The notes beneath the pieces are model-generated. The model did not search any database, was not told where the DNA came from, and saw only the letters and a list, made by a program, of their open reading frames with translations. Position numbers and translations under genes: made by a program. From the NCBI GenBank assembly GCA_013152945.1, contig JAADFL010000107.1:1-60063 (forward strand): a stretch of 60,063 nt of DNA, given 5' to 3'. The stretch is from Deltaproteobacteria bacterium (lineage in GTDB: Bacteria; Myxococcota_A; JAADFL01). Of this stretch, positions 38,281 to 47,659 are shown in pieces (the stretch's first letter is position 1; each line of letters starts with the position of its first letter).

Positions 38281-41115
38281 TTATAAAAGCATGTTGAGGT
38301 AACGACCCGTATAAGAATTATCACAAGCGGCGATTTCCTCGGGCGGGCCGCTCTTTACGATCATGCCCCCTCGATCTCCTCCCTCTGGTCCAAGGTCTAT
38401 AATCCAGTCGGCGGTCTTTATGACCTCGAGGTTGTGCTCGATGATTATGACGGTATTACCCTTGTCGACCAGCTTATGCAGCACATCCAGAAGATTTCGA
38501 ACATCGTGGAAATGCAGTCCTGTTGTCGGCTCATCAAGTATATAAAGAGTCCTGCCGGTCCCTCTTTTCGACAGTTCCCTTGAGAGCTTGATTCGTTGGG
38601 CTTCGCCTCCGGAAAGCGTAGTTGCAGATTGTCCGAGCTGAATATAACCAAGGCCCACATCCTCAAGCAGGGCGAGTTTCTTTTCTATGGCCGGGACATT
38701 GGTAAAGAGTTCTTTTGCTTGACTGACAGTCATCCGAAGCACTTCTGCAATGTCGAAGCCCTTATATTTAATGTCCAGGGTTTCACGGTTGAACCTGGAA
38801 CCCTTACATTGTTCACATCGAACGTAAACATCGGGAAGGAAGTGCATCTCGATCCTTATGGTTCCGTCTCCTCTGCATGCCTCACACCTCCCCCCCTTTA
38901 CATTGAATGAAAACCTGCCCGGGCCATATCCCCTGGCCCGTGATTCAGGTAAACTTGAGAAAAGCTCTCTTATTGGAGTGAACACCCCTGTGTAAGTAGC
39001 TGGGTTAGACCTTGGAGTCCTTCCGATAGGGCTTTGGTCTACATGTATTACCTTGTCCAGGTAGCCGGCTCCTTTTATTGATTCGTAATAGGCTGATTTC
39101 TTTAAAGAGCCGTGTGCGGCCGATCCACGAAGTTTTTTTGAAAGCACGGGAGAAAGCGCGGGATATAGTGTATCAAGAACCAAGGAACTCTTACCGGAAC
39201 CTGATACTCCTGTTACGGCAATGAAACAACCAATGGGAAAGGTAACGTCGATATGTTTCAGGTTGTTCCTACAGGCTTTTTCAAGCTTAAGAAATTTCCC
39301 TGCAGGTTTTCGCCTGACCTTCGGTAAATCGATTTTCAGTCTGCCGGAAAGGTATTTTCCTGTCAGGGAACGAGGGTTTTTTTCAATTTCACTTGGAGTT
39401 CCCTGGGCCGTAATTTTCCCTCCTGATTCACCGGCTCCGGGTCCGAGATCGATTACATGGTCGGCTTTCCTGATAGTATCCTCGTCGTGTTCGACCACAA
39501 CAACGGTGTTACCAAGATTCTTTAGATTTTCCAGGGTATCGAGTAGCCTGGAGTTGTCCTTTGGATGCAGTCCAACCGATGGTTCGTCGAGCACGTAGAG
39601 GACTCCGACCAAGGCAGAACCTATCTGGGTTGCGAGGCGTATCCTCTGTGCTTCTCCTCCGGACAGCGAGGCCGTGGGTCTGTCCAAGGTGAGATAGTCA
39701 AGGCCGACATTTGACAGGAAGCCCAAACGTTCGGTGATTTCCTTTACCGGTCTTCTGGCTATTTCTTTTTCTCTTTGTTTTAAGGGAAGCTTTGAAAGGA
39801 ATTCGATTGCGCCGGATACGGGCAATGCCGCGATTTCAGCAATGTTCTTACCGCCGATAAGCACACTCAATGCTTCGGGTCTAAGCCTTTTGCCTGTACA
39901 GGCGGGACAAGGTTCGAGGCTCATGAATTTTTCTATTTCTTCCCTGGCCCTTTCGGATTCGGTTTCCCTGTGTCTTCTCTCCATGGATGGAATGACTCCC
40001 TCGAAAGAACGGATGAATGTATGTCCCTGCCCCATTCTTCCGCTGAGTTTGAATTTGAATACTTTCGTACCAGACCCATTGAGTATGGTTTCCCTGGCCT
40101 TTTTTGAGAGATCCTTCCACCTTGTGTCCAGGTCGATGCCCATTGTTTCAAACATTTGTTTTACATATTCACTTCCAGGAAAGGCCCAGGGAGCTATTGC
40201 ACCCTGTCGAAGGGTCAAATTCGGATCAGCCACCACTTTTTCCGGATCCACACTCATCCTGATTCCAAGGCCCTGGCACAGTGGGCATGCGCCGTGAGGA
40301 CTGTTGAACGAAAAGGTTCTTGGCTGGAGCTCAGGGAAAGAAACGCCGCAAACAGGACATGCGAAGCGTTCACTAAGCAGAATCGGTTCCCGGTTTTCAG
40401 GTTCGGCGAGAACCAGTCCATCAGAGAGCTTAAGGCAGGTTTCAAGGGAATCGGCGATTCGGCTGAAAGAATTATTTTTTATCTTTAGGCGATCTACGAA
40501 AATTTCAATAGTATGTTTTTTTTTCTTATCCAGCTCTATTTCATGTTCCAATGGAAAAATTTTTCCATCAATTCTTGCCTTGACAAACCCCTGTTTTCGA
40601 AAGCTCTCTAGTTTTGTCTTGTAATTTCCCTTTCTGTCTCTCACTACCGGTGCAAGCAGGTCCAGCTTTGTGCCGGTTTCAAGTTTCATGAGCATGTCCG
40701 TCATTTCCTGAATGGTCCAGTGCTCTATCTTTTTACCGCATTTCCAGCAGTAGGGAGTACCTACTCGTGCAAAGAGCAACCTCAAATGATCATATATTTC
40801 AGTGGCAGTGCCTACAGTAGACCTCGGATTCTTGGATACGCTCCTTTGTTCTATCGAAATTGCAGGAGAAAGGCCCTCCACCAGGTCCACGTCCGGTTTA
40901 TCCATCTGCTCCAGGAATTGTCTTGCATAGGCGGATAGGGATTCTACATACCTTCGCTGTCCTTCTGCGTACAGCGTATCGAAAGCAAGGGAACTCTTGC
41001 CTGACCCTGAAACACCTGTTATGACAACTAATTTGTTCCTCGGGATATTCACGTTTATGTTTTTTAGATTGTGTTCCCTTGCACCGCGAATAACTATTTG
41101 CTTTTTCTCTGTCAT
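38281..41115 (-). CDS. uvrA: Excinuclease ABC subunit A (UvrA)
   Basis: Damage-sensing ATPase of nucleotide-excision repair. From ATG 41115 it is 944 residues, the family norm. Two ABC ATPase modules each have Walker A ([16 protein letters not shown] and [16 protein letters not shown]) and LSGGEAQRI signatures. Zinc-binding CxxC pairs appear at [25 protein letters not shown] and [14 protein letters not shown]. An in-frame TTG at 41166 lies inside pdxA and is less likely. No clear ribosome binding site precedes 41115; coupling to pdxA, 14 bases upstream, may compensate. Confidence 0.96.
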   Translation of the reverse strand: MTEKKQIVIRGAREHNLKNINVNIPRNKLVVITGVSGSGKSSLAFDTLYAEGQRRYVESLSAYARQFLEQMDKPDVDLVEGLSPAISIEQRSVSKNPRSTVGTATEIYDHLRLLFARVGTPYCWKCGKKIEHWTIQEMTDMLMKLETGTKLDLLAPVVRDRKGNYKTKLESFRKQGFVKARIDGKIFPLEHEIELDKKKKHTIEIFVDRLKIKNNSFSRIADSLETCLKLSDGLVLAEPENREPILLSERFACPVCGVSFPELQPRTFSFNSPHGACPLCQGLGIRMSVDPEKVVADPNLTLRQGAIAPWAFPGSEYVKQMFETMGIDLDTRWKDLSKKARETILNGSGTKVFKFKLSGRMGQGHTFIRSFEGVIPSMERRHRETESERAREEIEKFMSLEPCPACTGKRLRPEALSVLIGGKNIAEIAALPVSGAIEFLSKLPLKQREKEIARRPVKEITERLGFLSNVGLDYLTLDRPTASLSGGEAQRIRLATQIGSALVGVLYVLDEPSVGLHPKDNSRLLDTLENLKNLGNTVVVVEHDEDTIRKADHVIDLGPGAGESGGKITAQGTPSEIEKNPRSLTGKYLSGRLKIDLPKVRRKPAGKFLKLEKACRNNLKHIDVTFPIGCFIAVTGVSGSGKSSLVLDTLYPALSPVLSKKLRGSAAHGSLKKSAYYESIKGAGYLDKVIHVDQSPIGRTPRSNPATYTGVFTPIRELFSSLPESRARGYGPGRFSFNVKGGRCEACRGDGTIRIEMHFLPDVYVRCEQCKGSRFNRETLDIKYKGFDIAEVLRMTVSQAKELFTNVPAIEKKLALLEDVGLGYIQLGQSATTLSGGEAQRIKLSRELSKRGTGRTLYILDEPTTGLHFHDVRNLLDVLHKLVDKGNTVIIIEHNLEVIKTADWIIDLGPEGGDRGGMIVKSGPPEEIAACDNSYTGRYLNMLL

Positions 41116-41128
41116 TGCCAAAAGGGTA

Positions 41129-42133
41129 TCACGGATGCCGTGATTTTCTCCTGGATGCGATTTCAATTGCGAGTGAAATCGCCATTTTCATGGACGTGGG
41201 ATCCGCTGAATTTTTGTCCGCCAGGTCATACGCAGGACCGTGAGATGGCGATGTCCTGACGATTGGAAGATTCAATGTAATGTTTACAGCAGTGTTGAAC
41301 TCCAGCGCCTTCAATGGAGCAAGACCCTGGTCGTGGTAACACGCAAGGACAGCGTCGAAACGGTCGAGCGCAGAAGGGGTGAACAAGGTATCTGCAGGAA
41401 ACGGCCCTTTGATATCGACCCCGATTGCAACAGCATCCCTGACAGCAGGAACCAGTTTTTCTATTTCTTCCCTTCCGAATCTGCCCGAGTCACCTGCATG
41501 CGGGTTCAGGCCGGCAAGCGCTATAGATGGTGATTCTATTCCCAGGTCATGTTTCAGCCCCTTGTTCAGGGTCTGGATGGACTCCAAGGTTTTCGGCCTG
41601 TCAATAAGAGCCGGTACGTTACCAAGGGCAACGTGGGTCGTCAAAAGCGCTACACGGGCCTTTTTTCCTGCAAGCAACATCATGGGTGAATCTGCACCGG
41701 TAAGTGTAGCAAGAAGCTCGGTGTGGCCGGGCTCGTTACGACCGCATATTTCAAGGGATCTCTTGTCAATCGGTCCGGTCACCATGGCTTGAGCTTTTGC
41801 CTCCATGCAAAGACCGGCTGCTTCTTTTATCCAGTCTATTGTTGTACCTGACGACTCTGGAGAGAAGAATCCGGGCCTGGTATTACCCGAACAAGCCCTG
41901 TGCAGAACAAATATCTTTTTTCGTGTGTTTCTTGTTTCCTCGATAGAGTCGATGCGCTCGATTGCCGATTCCATTCCGATGCGCCGGGCCATCTTGTCGA
42001 TGATGTCGGCATCACCCAAAATAACCGGGGTAAAATCAATATCCGGAGCTACAAAGATCTCGGCCAGAGCCTTTAGTGCAACTTCTGCTCCAATGCCTGA
42101 GGGCTCGCCCTGGGTTATGAGTAGCCTGGGCAT
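41129..42133 (-). CDS. pdxA: 4-hydroxythreonine-4-phosphate dehydrogenase (PdxA)
   Basis: NAD-dependent enzyme of the DXP-dependent vitamin B6 pathway. 334 residues from ATG 42133, with GAAGG seven bases upstream. Seen: [23 protein letters not shown], the PGHTELLA metal-His segment, [27 protein letters not shown] and [12 protein letters not shown]. It follows the SurA-type gene; a surA-pdxA arrangement is also known in E. coli. No other pdx gene is in the window. Confidence 0.94.
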   Translation of the reverse strand: MPRLLITQGEPSGIGAEVALKALAEIFVAPDIDFTPVILGDADIIDKMARRIGMESAIERIDSIEETRNTRKKIFVLHRACSGNTRPGFFSPESSGTTIDWIKEAAGLCMEAKAQAMVTGPIDKRSLEICGRNEPGHTELLATLTGADSPMMLLAGKKARVALLTTHVALGNVPALIDRPKTLESIQTLNKGLKHDLGIESPSIALAGLNPHAGDSGRFGREEIEKLVPAVRDAVAIGVDIKGPFPADTLFTPSALDRFDAVLACYHDQGLAPLKALEFNTAVNITLNLPIVRTSPSHGPAYDLADKNSADPTSMKMAISLAIEIASRRKSRHP

Positions 42134-42143
42134 CAAACGACCT

Positions 42144-43130
42144 TCAAAGTTTATATTCTATCTGGACTTTTTTCTTGATTTCATCCAGCCATGCCTTGAG
42201 CTTCTTGTCTACTTCAATATTAAAGAGTTTCTGTTTTATCTTATCACGTTCGGACTTGTCAGGGTTTGCTACCTGGCGCCGTTCCAGCACCTTGATTATG
42301 TGTATTCCATAAGCTGTTCGAACAGGGCCTGATATTTCTCCAGGTTTAAGAGCAAAGGCGGCTTTTTCAAAAGCCGGTACCATTTGACCCTTCTTAAAGA
42401 ATCCCAGGTCTCCTCCCTTGGGACCGGAAGGACCTTGGGAATACTTTTTTGCAAGTTCGGTAAAATTTTCCCCTTTTCGTGCAAGGGCCGCAATTTGTTT
42501 CGCCTTTTTTATCGTGTCCTGTACTTCCTTTTCAGAGGCATTTTTGGGAAGGGTAAGCAATATATGTTGTGCATGGACTTCTTCTTGTCCCTTTGAGATA
42601 TTTTGGGCAATGTAGTTTTCTATGTCTTCATCAGAGATCTTGACCTGGCTCTTGATTTTCATATTTATCAATTTCAGTCGTGCCAGTTGTTTCCTGACCT
42701 GCTCCCTGTAAGTTTTAAGGGACTGTCCTTGCTGTTCCAGGAAAGATTTCAGCTTGGACATATCGAGGTTGTTTCTTTGCAGTATATCTTTGACAGCCAG
42801 GTCCACCTCGTGATCGCTTACCTTTATTCCGAGCTTTTTCAATTGTTGATTGAGTAACCGCTTGTTTATTAGCTGGTCCAATATTAATTCTTTCAGGTTT
42901 TGCTCTTTTTCAGCTCTCTTGTCAGGATCGCTAATAGACTTGAGGTTATCCATAAAAGGAGCCATTGCATTTTTCATTTCAGATAGGAGAATTGGTTCAC
43001 CTTCGACAACTGCTATTACCTTGTCGATGAGTTCCTCGTTATGTTCGCTTGCATAAGTGATTTGCGGCAAAACCAGGATTATTATTGCTGAAAATATCTT
43101 TTTGGGAATAGCAGGCATCTTGTTGCTCAT
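42144..43130 (-). CDS. SurA-like periplasmic chaperone/peptidyl-prolyl isomerase
   Basis: 328 residues. A signal peptide (about 1-28, ending TYAS) is followed by a SurA-type N-terminal chaperone domain that begins IDKVIAVVEGEPILLSEM. Then comes one parvulin domain with AQHILL, FTELAKKYSQGPSGPKGGDLG, MVPAFEKAAFALKPGEIS and YGIHIIKV, and a short C-terminal helix. It likely assists outer-membrane protein folding. It starts one base after the next chaperone gene and is the closest of the three to true SurA, although with one parvulin domain instead of two. Confidence 0.9.
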   Translation of the reverse strand: MSNKMPAIPKKIFSAIIILVLPQITYASEHNEELIDKVIAVVEGEPILLSEMKNAMAPFMDNLKSISDPDKRAEKEQNLKELILDQLINKRLLNQQLKKLGIKVSDHEVDLAVKDILQRNNLDMSKLKSFLEQQGQSLKTYREQVRKQLARLKLINMKIKSQVKISDEDIENYIAQNISKGQEEVHAQHILLTLPKNASEKEVQDTIKKAKQIAALARKGENFTELAKKYSQGPSGPKGGDLGFFKKGQMVPAFEKAAFALKPGEISGPVRTAYGIHIIKVLERRQVANPDKSERDKIKQKLFNIEVDKKLKAWLDEIKKKVQIEYKL

Positions 43131-43131
43131 T

Positions 43132-44163
43132 TCATTGCACCTCTTGCTTTTTCAAAAATGTTTCTATGACCTTGGGTTGTTTGAGGATCTTGTGACTTGA
43201 GAGCACCTCTGCAAGAAATGATTTCCTTTGTGCTTCGGCTTGCTTGGCCTCCAGGAGTCTTCTGATTTTGTCTCTTACCTTTGCAAGCGGAAGTATGGTG
43301 GGCTTGGTTCTGTCCACCACAAGGAACAGGTGGTACCCGTAGTCGCTCTCAACCACATCGGAAACTTTGCCCAATTTGGCCGAGAAGGCAATTTCATCAA
43401 AAATTTTGGGCATTACGCCTCTTTCAAAGTACCCCAAATCTCCTCCAAGAGCACTGTCGGGCGTAGTGGAATACTTTTTCGCAGCCTTGGTAAAATCCAG
43501 GCCGGAGAGTATTTCTTCCCTGATTTGACGGGCCTCCTCCCTTGTCGGCACGAGGATTTGGCGCATTCTCGCTCTTTCAGGCTCCTTGAACTCATCCTGA
43601 TGTCTATTGTAATAATTTTCTACGTCCAGCTCGTTTATCGGCTTTTTCGTATGTTTTATAACAGAAGAAAGCAGTCTTTGTATGGTCAGTCGATCACTTA
43701 AATGCTCCTTGAGATCTTGTTGATTTATTCCCCTTTTCAGTAAGAGCAACTTGAAATTGTCGGATTTGTAAGCGGATTTGAGTTCCGACAGCGCCTTGTC
43801 AACCTCTTGTTTTGAAACGATTATATTTCTTTTTTTCGCTTCTTCGAGCAAAACCCTGCGTTCCACCTCTTGATCCAGGAAATTCAACATCAATATCTTT
43901 TTTGCCGAGGTTTTTGTTAGAGGATCGAGATCGGCGCCGGGGCCGTTGCTTTTAAAAGAGCGAAGGAAATCGTCGAGAGTTATTTCGTGGCCGTCGACCA
44001 TGGCAACGCATGGTTGCTCCTCGGTTGAACCCTTGTCTTCATCGTGCTCCAAGCATCCCGGGGATACGAACAATAAATTAAATGCCGTAAAAACAATAAT
44101 CCGCGAAAATCCACGTAAGAAGGGGTAACTCAAGCGGTTATCTCGAATGAAAAAATTTGCCAA
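43132..44163 (-). CDS. PpiC/SurA-type peptidyl-prolyl isomerase lipoprotein
   Basis: 343 residues. An N-terminal hydrophobic segment ends VSPGC, a probable lipobox. Then come a SurA-N-like helical region starting AMVDGHEITLDDFL, and one parvulin domain with MRQILVPT, AAKKYSTTPDSALGGDLGYF and YGYHLFLV. It probably folds or escorts exported proteins in the periplasm. It is the middle of three consecutive related genes on the minus strand, with gaps of 1 and 3 bases. Confidence 0.87.
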   Translation of the reverse strand: MANFFIRDNRLSYPFLRGFSRIIVFTAFNLLFVSPGCLEHDEDKGSTEEQPCVAMVDGHEITLDDFLRSFKSNGPGADLDPLTKTSAKKILMLNFLDQEVERRVLLEEAKKRNIIVSKQEVDKALSELKSAYKSDNFKLLLLKRGINQQDLKEHLSDRLTIQRLLSSVIKHTKKPINELDVENYYNRHQDEFKEPERARMRQILVPTREEARQIREEILSGLDFTKAAKKYSTTPDSALGGDLGYFERGVMPKIFDEIAFSAKLGKVSDVVESDYGYHLFLVVDRTKPTILPLAKVRDKIRRLLEAKQAEAQRKSFLAEVLSSHKILKQPKVIETFLKKQEVQ

Positions 44164-44166
44164 GCT

Positions 44167-45360
44167 CTACTTTGTTTTTTTTGCAGGCACATGAACTGCA
44201 GGAGCAGCTTTTTTTACCTGAATTTTTGCTCCTGCCTTTTTTACAGGAACGACCTTCAAGATTGCCTTACCTGTCTTCTTTGCAGGAGAAACGTGGTTCA
44301 TACCGCGGGTTGTGTGTGCTTTTTGTGCTTTGCCGGGTGTAGGAACAGGCCTGGGCAACGGTGAATGCATCGGTCTCATCATGGGAGGTCTGACTCCCTC
44401 GATCTGTATCGTTCCAAGCAGCTTCTCATCTATTTTTATGTTGGCCTTGTGCTTTAGGTCTTCAAGGAACTGTTTGAATAGTTCTTTTCGCTTCTTGCGG
44501 TAAAGCGTGCTCTTGATGGTTGCCCTCACCTGTTCAAGCGTCCTGTGTATCGCCTTGCGTTTGGCGGTCAGTTGAATGATGTGAAAACCCTTTTCGCCCT
44601 TGATGATGCCGGATATGTCATTTACTTTTGCCAATTTGAATGCAGCTTCAGCAACCGCCTTTTCAACACTCCCGCCCTGTTCGGGCATGGCAAAGTATCC
44701 CAAGTCTCCTCCCCTGTTCTTCGTACGGTTATCTTCGGAATATTTTCTTGCCAGCTTTACGAATGCCTCTGGATCCTTTCTTTGTTTTTTAAGCAGTTTT
44801 ATAACTTCCCTTGCCTTTTTTTTCGCGTTCCTTACGGCCTTTTTATCCTTAAAATCAGTTACCTGGAAAAAGATATGTCTCGCTCTGACCATCTCGGGCT
44901 TGTTGTAGTCCCGTTCATGCTCCTTGTAGTAACTCTCTACTTCCTGATCTGTAATGTCTTCGGGTTTCAACTTGTTTTCGAAGATCTGTCTGGTGAGCTT
45001 TTGTATCATGACCTGTTTCATCGTGCGAATTACGTCGGGATCTTTATCAAAGCCTTTCCTGGCCGCTTCGCGGGCCTGGAGTTCGAAACGTATCATGTTT
45101 TCCAGGAACTCTTTCTTTTTTCGAGGAGTGTTGTACCTGGCCCTGATATAGGGCGACTGTCTGTTCATCCTGGCCTTGAAATCGCCGACTGTGATTACCT
45201 GGTCGTCGATTACAGCCAAAACCTTGTCGTCACCTTGGCCCGCACCAAGTTTGGCAGGTGTCTTTTTCTTGGTTTTGTTTTTGTTTCCAGGCTGACAGCC
45301 GGAAGCAACCACAAAAGCGAGTAAAAAAGAAAGAGAAATTTTTAATATGCGCATCATCAC
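44167..45360 (-). CDS. PpiC/SurA-type lipoprotein with a basic Lys/Ala/Pro tail
   Basis: 397 residues. The lipobox is ASGC near residue 22. A Lys/Thr-rich linker, a SurA-N-like region (VLAVIDDQVITVGDF) and one parvulin domain (RARHIFFQV, LARKYSEDNRTKNRGGDLGYF, GFHIIQL) follow. The last ~70 residues are a low-complexity tail with repeated AKK, VKKA and PAKK motifs, reminiscent of histone H1-like tails, which is odd on an exported protein and may bind acidic polymers. First gene of the chaperone-pdxA-uvrA run. Confidence 0.85.
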   Translation of the reverse strand: MMMRILKISLSFLLAFVVASGCQPGNKNKTKKKTPAKLGAGQGDDKVLAVIDDQVITVGDFKARMNRQSPYIRARYNTPRKKKEFLENMIRFELQAREAARKGFDKDPDVIRTMKQVMIQKLTRQIFENKLKPEDITDQEVESYYKEHERDYNKPEMVRARHIFFQVTDFKDKKAVRNAKKKAREVIKLLKKQRKDPEAFVKLARKYSEDNRTKNRGGDLGYFAMPEQGGSVEKAVAEAAFKLAKVNDISGIIKGEKGFHIIQLTAKRKAIHRTLEQVRATIKSTLYRKKRKELFKQFLEDLKHKANIKIDEKLLGTIQIEGVRPPMMRPMHSPLPRPVPTPGKAQKAHTTRGMNHVSPAKKTGKAILKVVPVKKAGAKIQVKKAAPAVHVPAKKTK

Positions 45361-45442
45361 CCTCCTGTCAAAAAAGGCCTTTTCGACCTATTTTCTCCAA
45401 AACAGGATCGTTACCACACAGCCTTGGACCATACAAGAATTT

Positions 45443-45472
45443 TTTATGTGCCAAAGTAAATCGCTTTGTCAA
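45443..45472 (-). promoter_or_regulatory. Candidate promoter of the chaperone-pdxA-uvrA run
   Basis: On the minus strand TTGACA (45472-45467) and CATAAA (45448-45443) are spaced by 18 bases, about 80 bases upstream of the first chaperone gene. The -10 is a weak match. Confidence 0.35.
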
Positions 45473-45553
45473 TAAGGACCGGCATTTTTCATGTATGATT
45501 GGTCCCAACCAAATAGTTGTCAATCCCGCCGATCCTGTGACATATTTAGGTTT

Positions 45554-46591
45554 ATGAAGAGATGTCCGGTTTCACAGGTCTCCAGGTGGAATGGAACTAT
45601 CAACAGGGCATGCTTCTTTTTTCTTTGCCTGTTTTTTGCGACAGGGCTGTCGTGCACGGGTCAGAGGCACGTATTGAAATCCAACCTGAAAGTAACACAT
45701 TTCATCCCCTTGGAGGACATGCCTCAAAACCGGAAAGAGGACAAGCACTCCCCGGTTGTCAAGGTCCTGCCGGTTGAAAAACCGAACCGGACCTACAGGA
45801 TAGACGGCATTTTGCCCGAACAGGCAAGAGACCGGTCCTTTGGCACAACCCGGCCCAATAGACAGGCCCAAAAGGTTCCTCCTTTGCCTGCAACGTACCT
45901 TGCCGCAGGAGCGGGCGACGGACCCTGGCAAAGGTACCTGGGAGAAGTGGCCGCATACCTGGATTCACCGGCCAGGGGAGATGGGCCATACCTGCTTCGG
46001 CTCAGGGCTGCAATCGATTCCGAGAGGTGGATGGCTTTGAGCGGCAAGAGCAGGCCGCTTTCAGATGCTGTAATCGACAAGATGAACGACGTGATGGCCG
46101 GGATCGACCAGAGACTTTCCACGTCCATGTCCCTGGGCACGTACAGCTTTAAGAATTACGATCCCTATGCCATGGGGGGGCCCCCGCTTTCAGGGCCTTT
46201 TGTATGGCCCCTTGAGAGAATGCATATAACGTCTCCTTTCGGGTTCAGGCGAGATCCGTTTTTGGGTACGACCAAGTTCCACGATGGAATAGACCTTTCT
46301 GCGGTTCCAGGCACCATCGTGCATGCTGCGGCAGATGGCCGGGTCATACACGCCGGGAAAAAGGGTCTTTACGGCCTGGCAGTGATATTGGATCACGGCG
46401 ACGGTCACAGAACTCTGTACGGGCACATGGAGACAGTATTGGTTCATATAGGTGCATATGTGAGGAGAGGGGATCCTCTTGGCCAAGTAGGATCGACCGG
46501 AAGGTCCACTGGACCACACCTGCATTTTTCTGTGTATTACAGGGGAAGGGCTATCGATCCGCTGGAGGTTCTGCCCGGGCTGTTGAAGTAG
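45554..46591 (+). CDS. M23 (LytM) family peptidoglycan endopeptidase
   Basis: 345 residues from ATG 45554. The N-terminal hydrophobic segment (about 18-34) ending LSC marks export, possibly as a lipoprotein. The middle is Pro-rich and unstructured-looking, followed by a helical stretch. The C-terminal LytM domain has the complete zinc set: FHDGIDLSA (HxxxD), the YGHM segment and HLHF (HxH), so it should be active in cleaving peptidoglycan cross-bridges. A longer in-frame start at 45491 is unlikely because that stretch is not signal-like. A TTGTCA (45517)/CATATT (45541) pair just upstream would give an almost leaderless transcript. Confidence 0.87.
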   Translation: MKRCPVSQVSRWNGTINRACFFFLCLFFATGLSCTGQRHVLKSNLKVTHFIPLEDMPQNRKEDKHSPVVKVLPVEKPNRTYRIDGILPEQARDRSFGTTRPNRQAQKVPPLPATYLAAGAGDGPWQRYLGEVAAYLDSPARGDGPYLLRLRAAIDSERWMALSGKSRPLSDAVIDKMNDVMAGIDQRLSTSMSLGTYSFKNYDPYAMGGPPLSGPFVWPLERMHITSPFGFRRDPFLGTTKFHDGIDLSAVPGTIVHAAADGRVIHAGKKGLYGLAVILDHGDGHRTLYGHMETVLVHIGAYVRRGDPLGQVGSTGRSTGPHLHFSVYYRGRAIDPLEVLPGLLK

Positions 46592-46636
46592 AAACCGGGA
46601 AAGTTGAGCAGGCAGGCAGGTTACAAATTGGGTGTA

Positions 46637-47170
46637 ATGAAAACGCGCAGTCTCTTGAACGACATGTTTTTTGCGGTCCTGGTAGTCTTGGCCGCATGTT
46701 CAATGGGAATTGTCTTCAACCTTTCTTCTGCAGCCGGAATCGATCCCTTCGCATCCTATCAAGGATACGGCCCCGCCCCCTTGCCCACCAAGGACAATCC
46801 GCATCCGTACCCGCCTGTAGGATTACATTCTCCCATATCCGTGGAGCAGGCGCTGAAGGTATATGGACATGCCTTGTTTGTAGATGCACGAAGCAAGGCG
46901 GATTTCGACCAGGGTCATGTGCCTGGAGCGGTCAATGTTCCCTATTCGATAATGCGGCTCATGCCCAAGGAGCAGGGGGGGGGATACAGCGAGGAAGAGC
47001 TTGAGCTTCTTAAAAAGGCTTGCCTGGTAATAGTTTACGATTCCGGGGACGGCAGCGCTGAATCACTTCATGCCGACCTAAAATCCGTACTCCCGGTTTT
47101 CAGGGTCCTGGACAAGGGCATAAGAGGGTGGAGGCAGGCAGGTGGGCCCTTTTGGCAAAGACGGGAATAA
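46637..47170 (+). CDS. Membrane-anchored rhodanese-like protein lacking the catalytic Cys
   Basis: 177 residues from ATG 46637; a TTG at 46604 is possible. An N-terminal hydrophobic helix contains LAAC, so lipidation or a membrane anchor are both possible. The C-terminal rhodanese fold is recognisable (FVDARSKADFDQGHVPGAVN, then the active-site loop). The loop reads VYDSGDGSAES, with Asp where the sulphur-carrying Cys should be, so it is probably not a sulphurtransferase. It is paired with the MauE-like gene nine bases downstream, a combination also seen in other deltaproteobacteria. Confidence 0.8.
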   Translation: MKTRSLLNDMFFAVLVVLAACSMGIVFNLSSAAGIDPFASYQGYGPAPLPTKDNPHPYPPVGLHSPISVEQALKVYGHALFVDARSKADFDQGHVPGAVNVPYSIMRLMPKEQGGGYSEEELELLKKACLVIVYDSGDGSAESLHADLKSVLPVFRVLDKGIRGWRQAGGPFWQRRE

Positions 47171-47179
47171 TAGTCGGCC

Positions 47180-47659
47180 ATGAGCGGGAATATGAAATCG
47201 AGATTTCAAGTTGTTCTGTCACACCCTTTGTTATTGCTCCTCTTGAGGTTGTTCTTGGCTTTTGTATTGATTGGTGCTGCTTGGCCCAAGATACTGTGCC
47301 CGGCTTCTTTCAGCGTGTCAGTTGCCGCCTATAGGGTTGCCCCTGCCTCTATTATTAACCTGGCGGCCGTGTGCATTCCCTGGATAGAGTTTCTCACCGG
47401 GCTCGGCCTGCTGGCTGGTTACAGGACAAGGTCTTTCGCTGTCCTCACTGTTCTGCTTATGACACTGTTTTGCGCGGTGATAGTGCTTGCCCTCGCAAGG
47501 GGCGTGACTGCAGAATCTTGCGGTTGCAATGTGCCCGGCTTTTCCGAGGAACTGGGCCCGGGTACTTTGGCAAGAGATGTCCTGTTTTTATCGGCGGCAC
47601 TTTACCTGGTGTTTTTCAAGGGCGGCAAATGGTCGTTGGACCGGATTATCAAGAGCTAG
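47180..47659 (+). CDS. MauE/DoxX-type membrane protein
   Basis: 159 residues with four membrane helices. Family-like features are the Pro-Lys pair after helix 1 (AAWPKILCPASF), EFLTGLGLLAG, and a Cys motif ESCGCN before the last helix. MauE and relatives are linked to disulphide or sulphur chemistry in the periplasm. With the upstream rhodanese-like protein this suggests a redox or sulphur-handling pair, but substrate is unknown. Its stop overlaps the end of the convergent polyprenyl synthase by four bases. Confidence 0.78.
   Translation: MSGNMKSRFQVVLSHPLLLLLLRLFLAFVLIGAAWPKILCPASFSVSVAAYRVAPASIINLAAVCIPWIEFLTGLGLLAGYRTRSFAVLTVLLMTLFCAVIVLALARGVTAESCGCNVPGFSEELGPGTLARDVLFLSAALYLVFFKGGKWSLDRIIKS

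Noticed and set aside
41116-41166. Longer uvrA start at TTG 41166
   Set aside because: It lies inside pdxA and adds residues without UvrA likeness; ATG 41115 gives the normal N-terminus.
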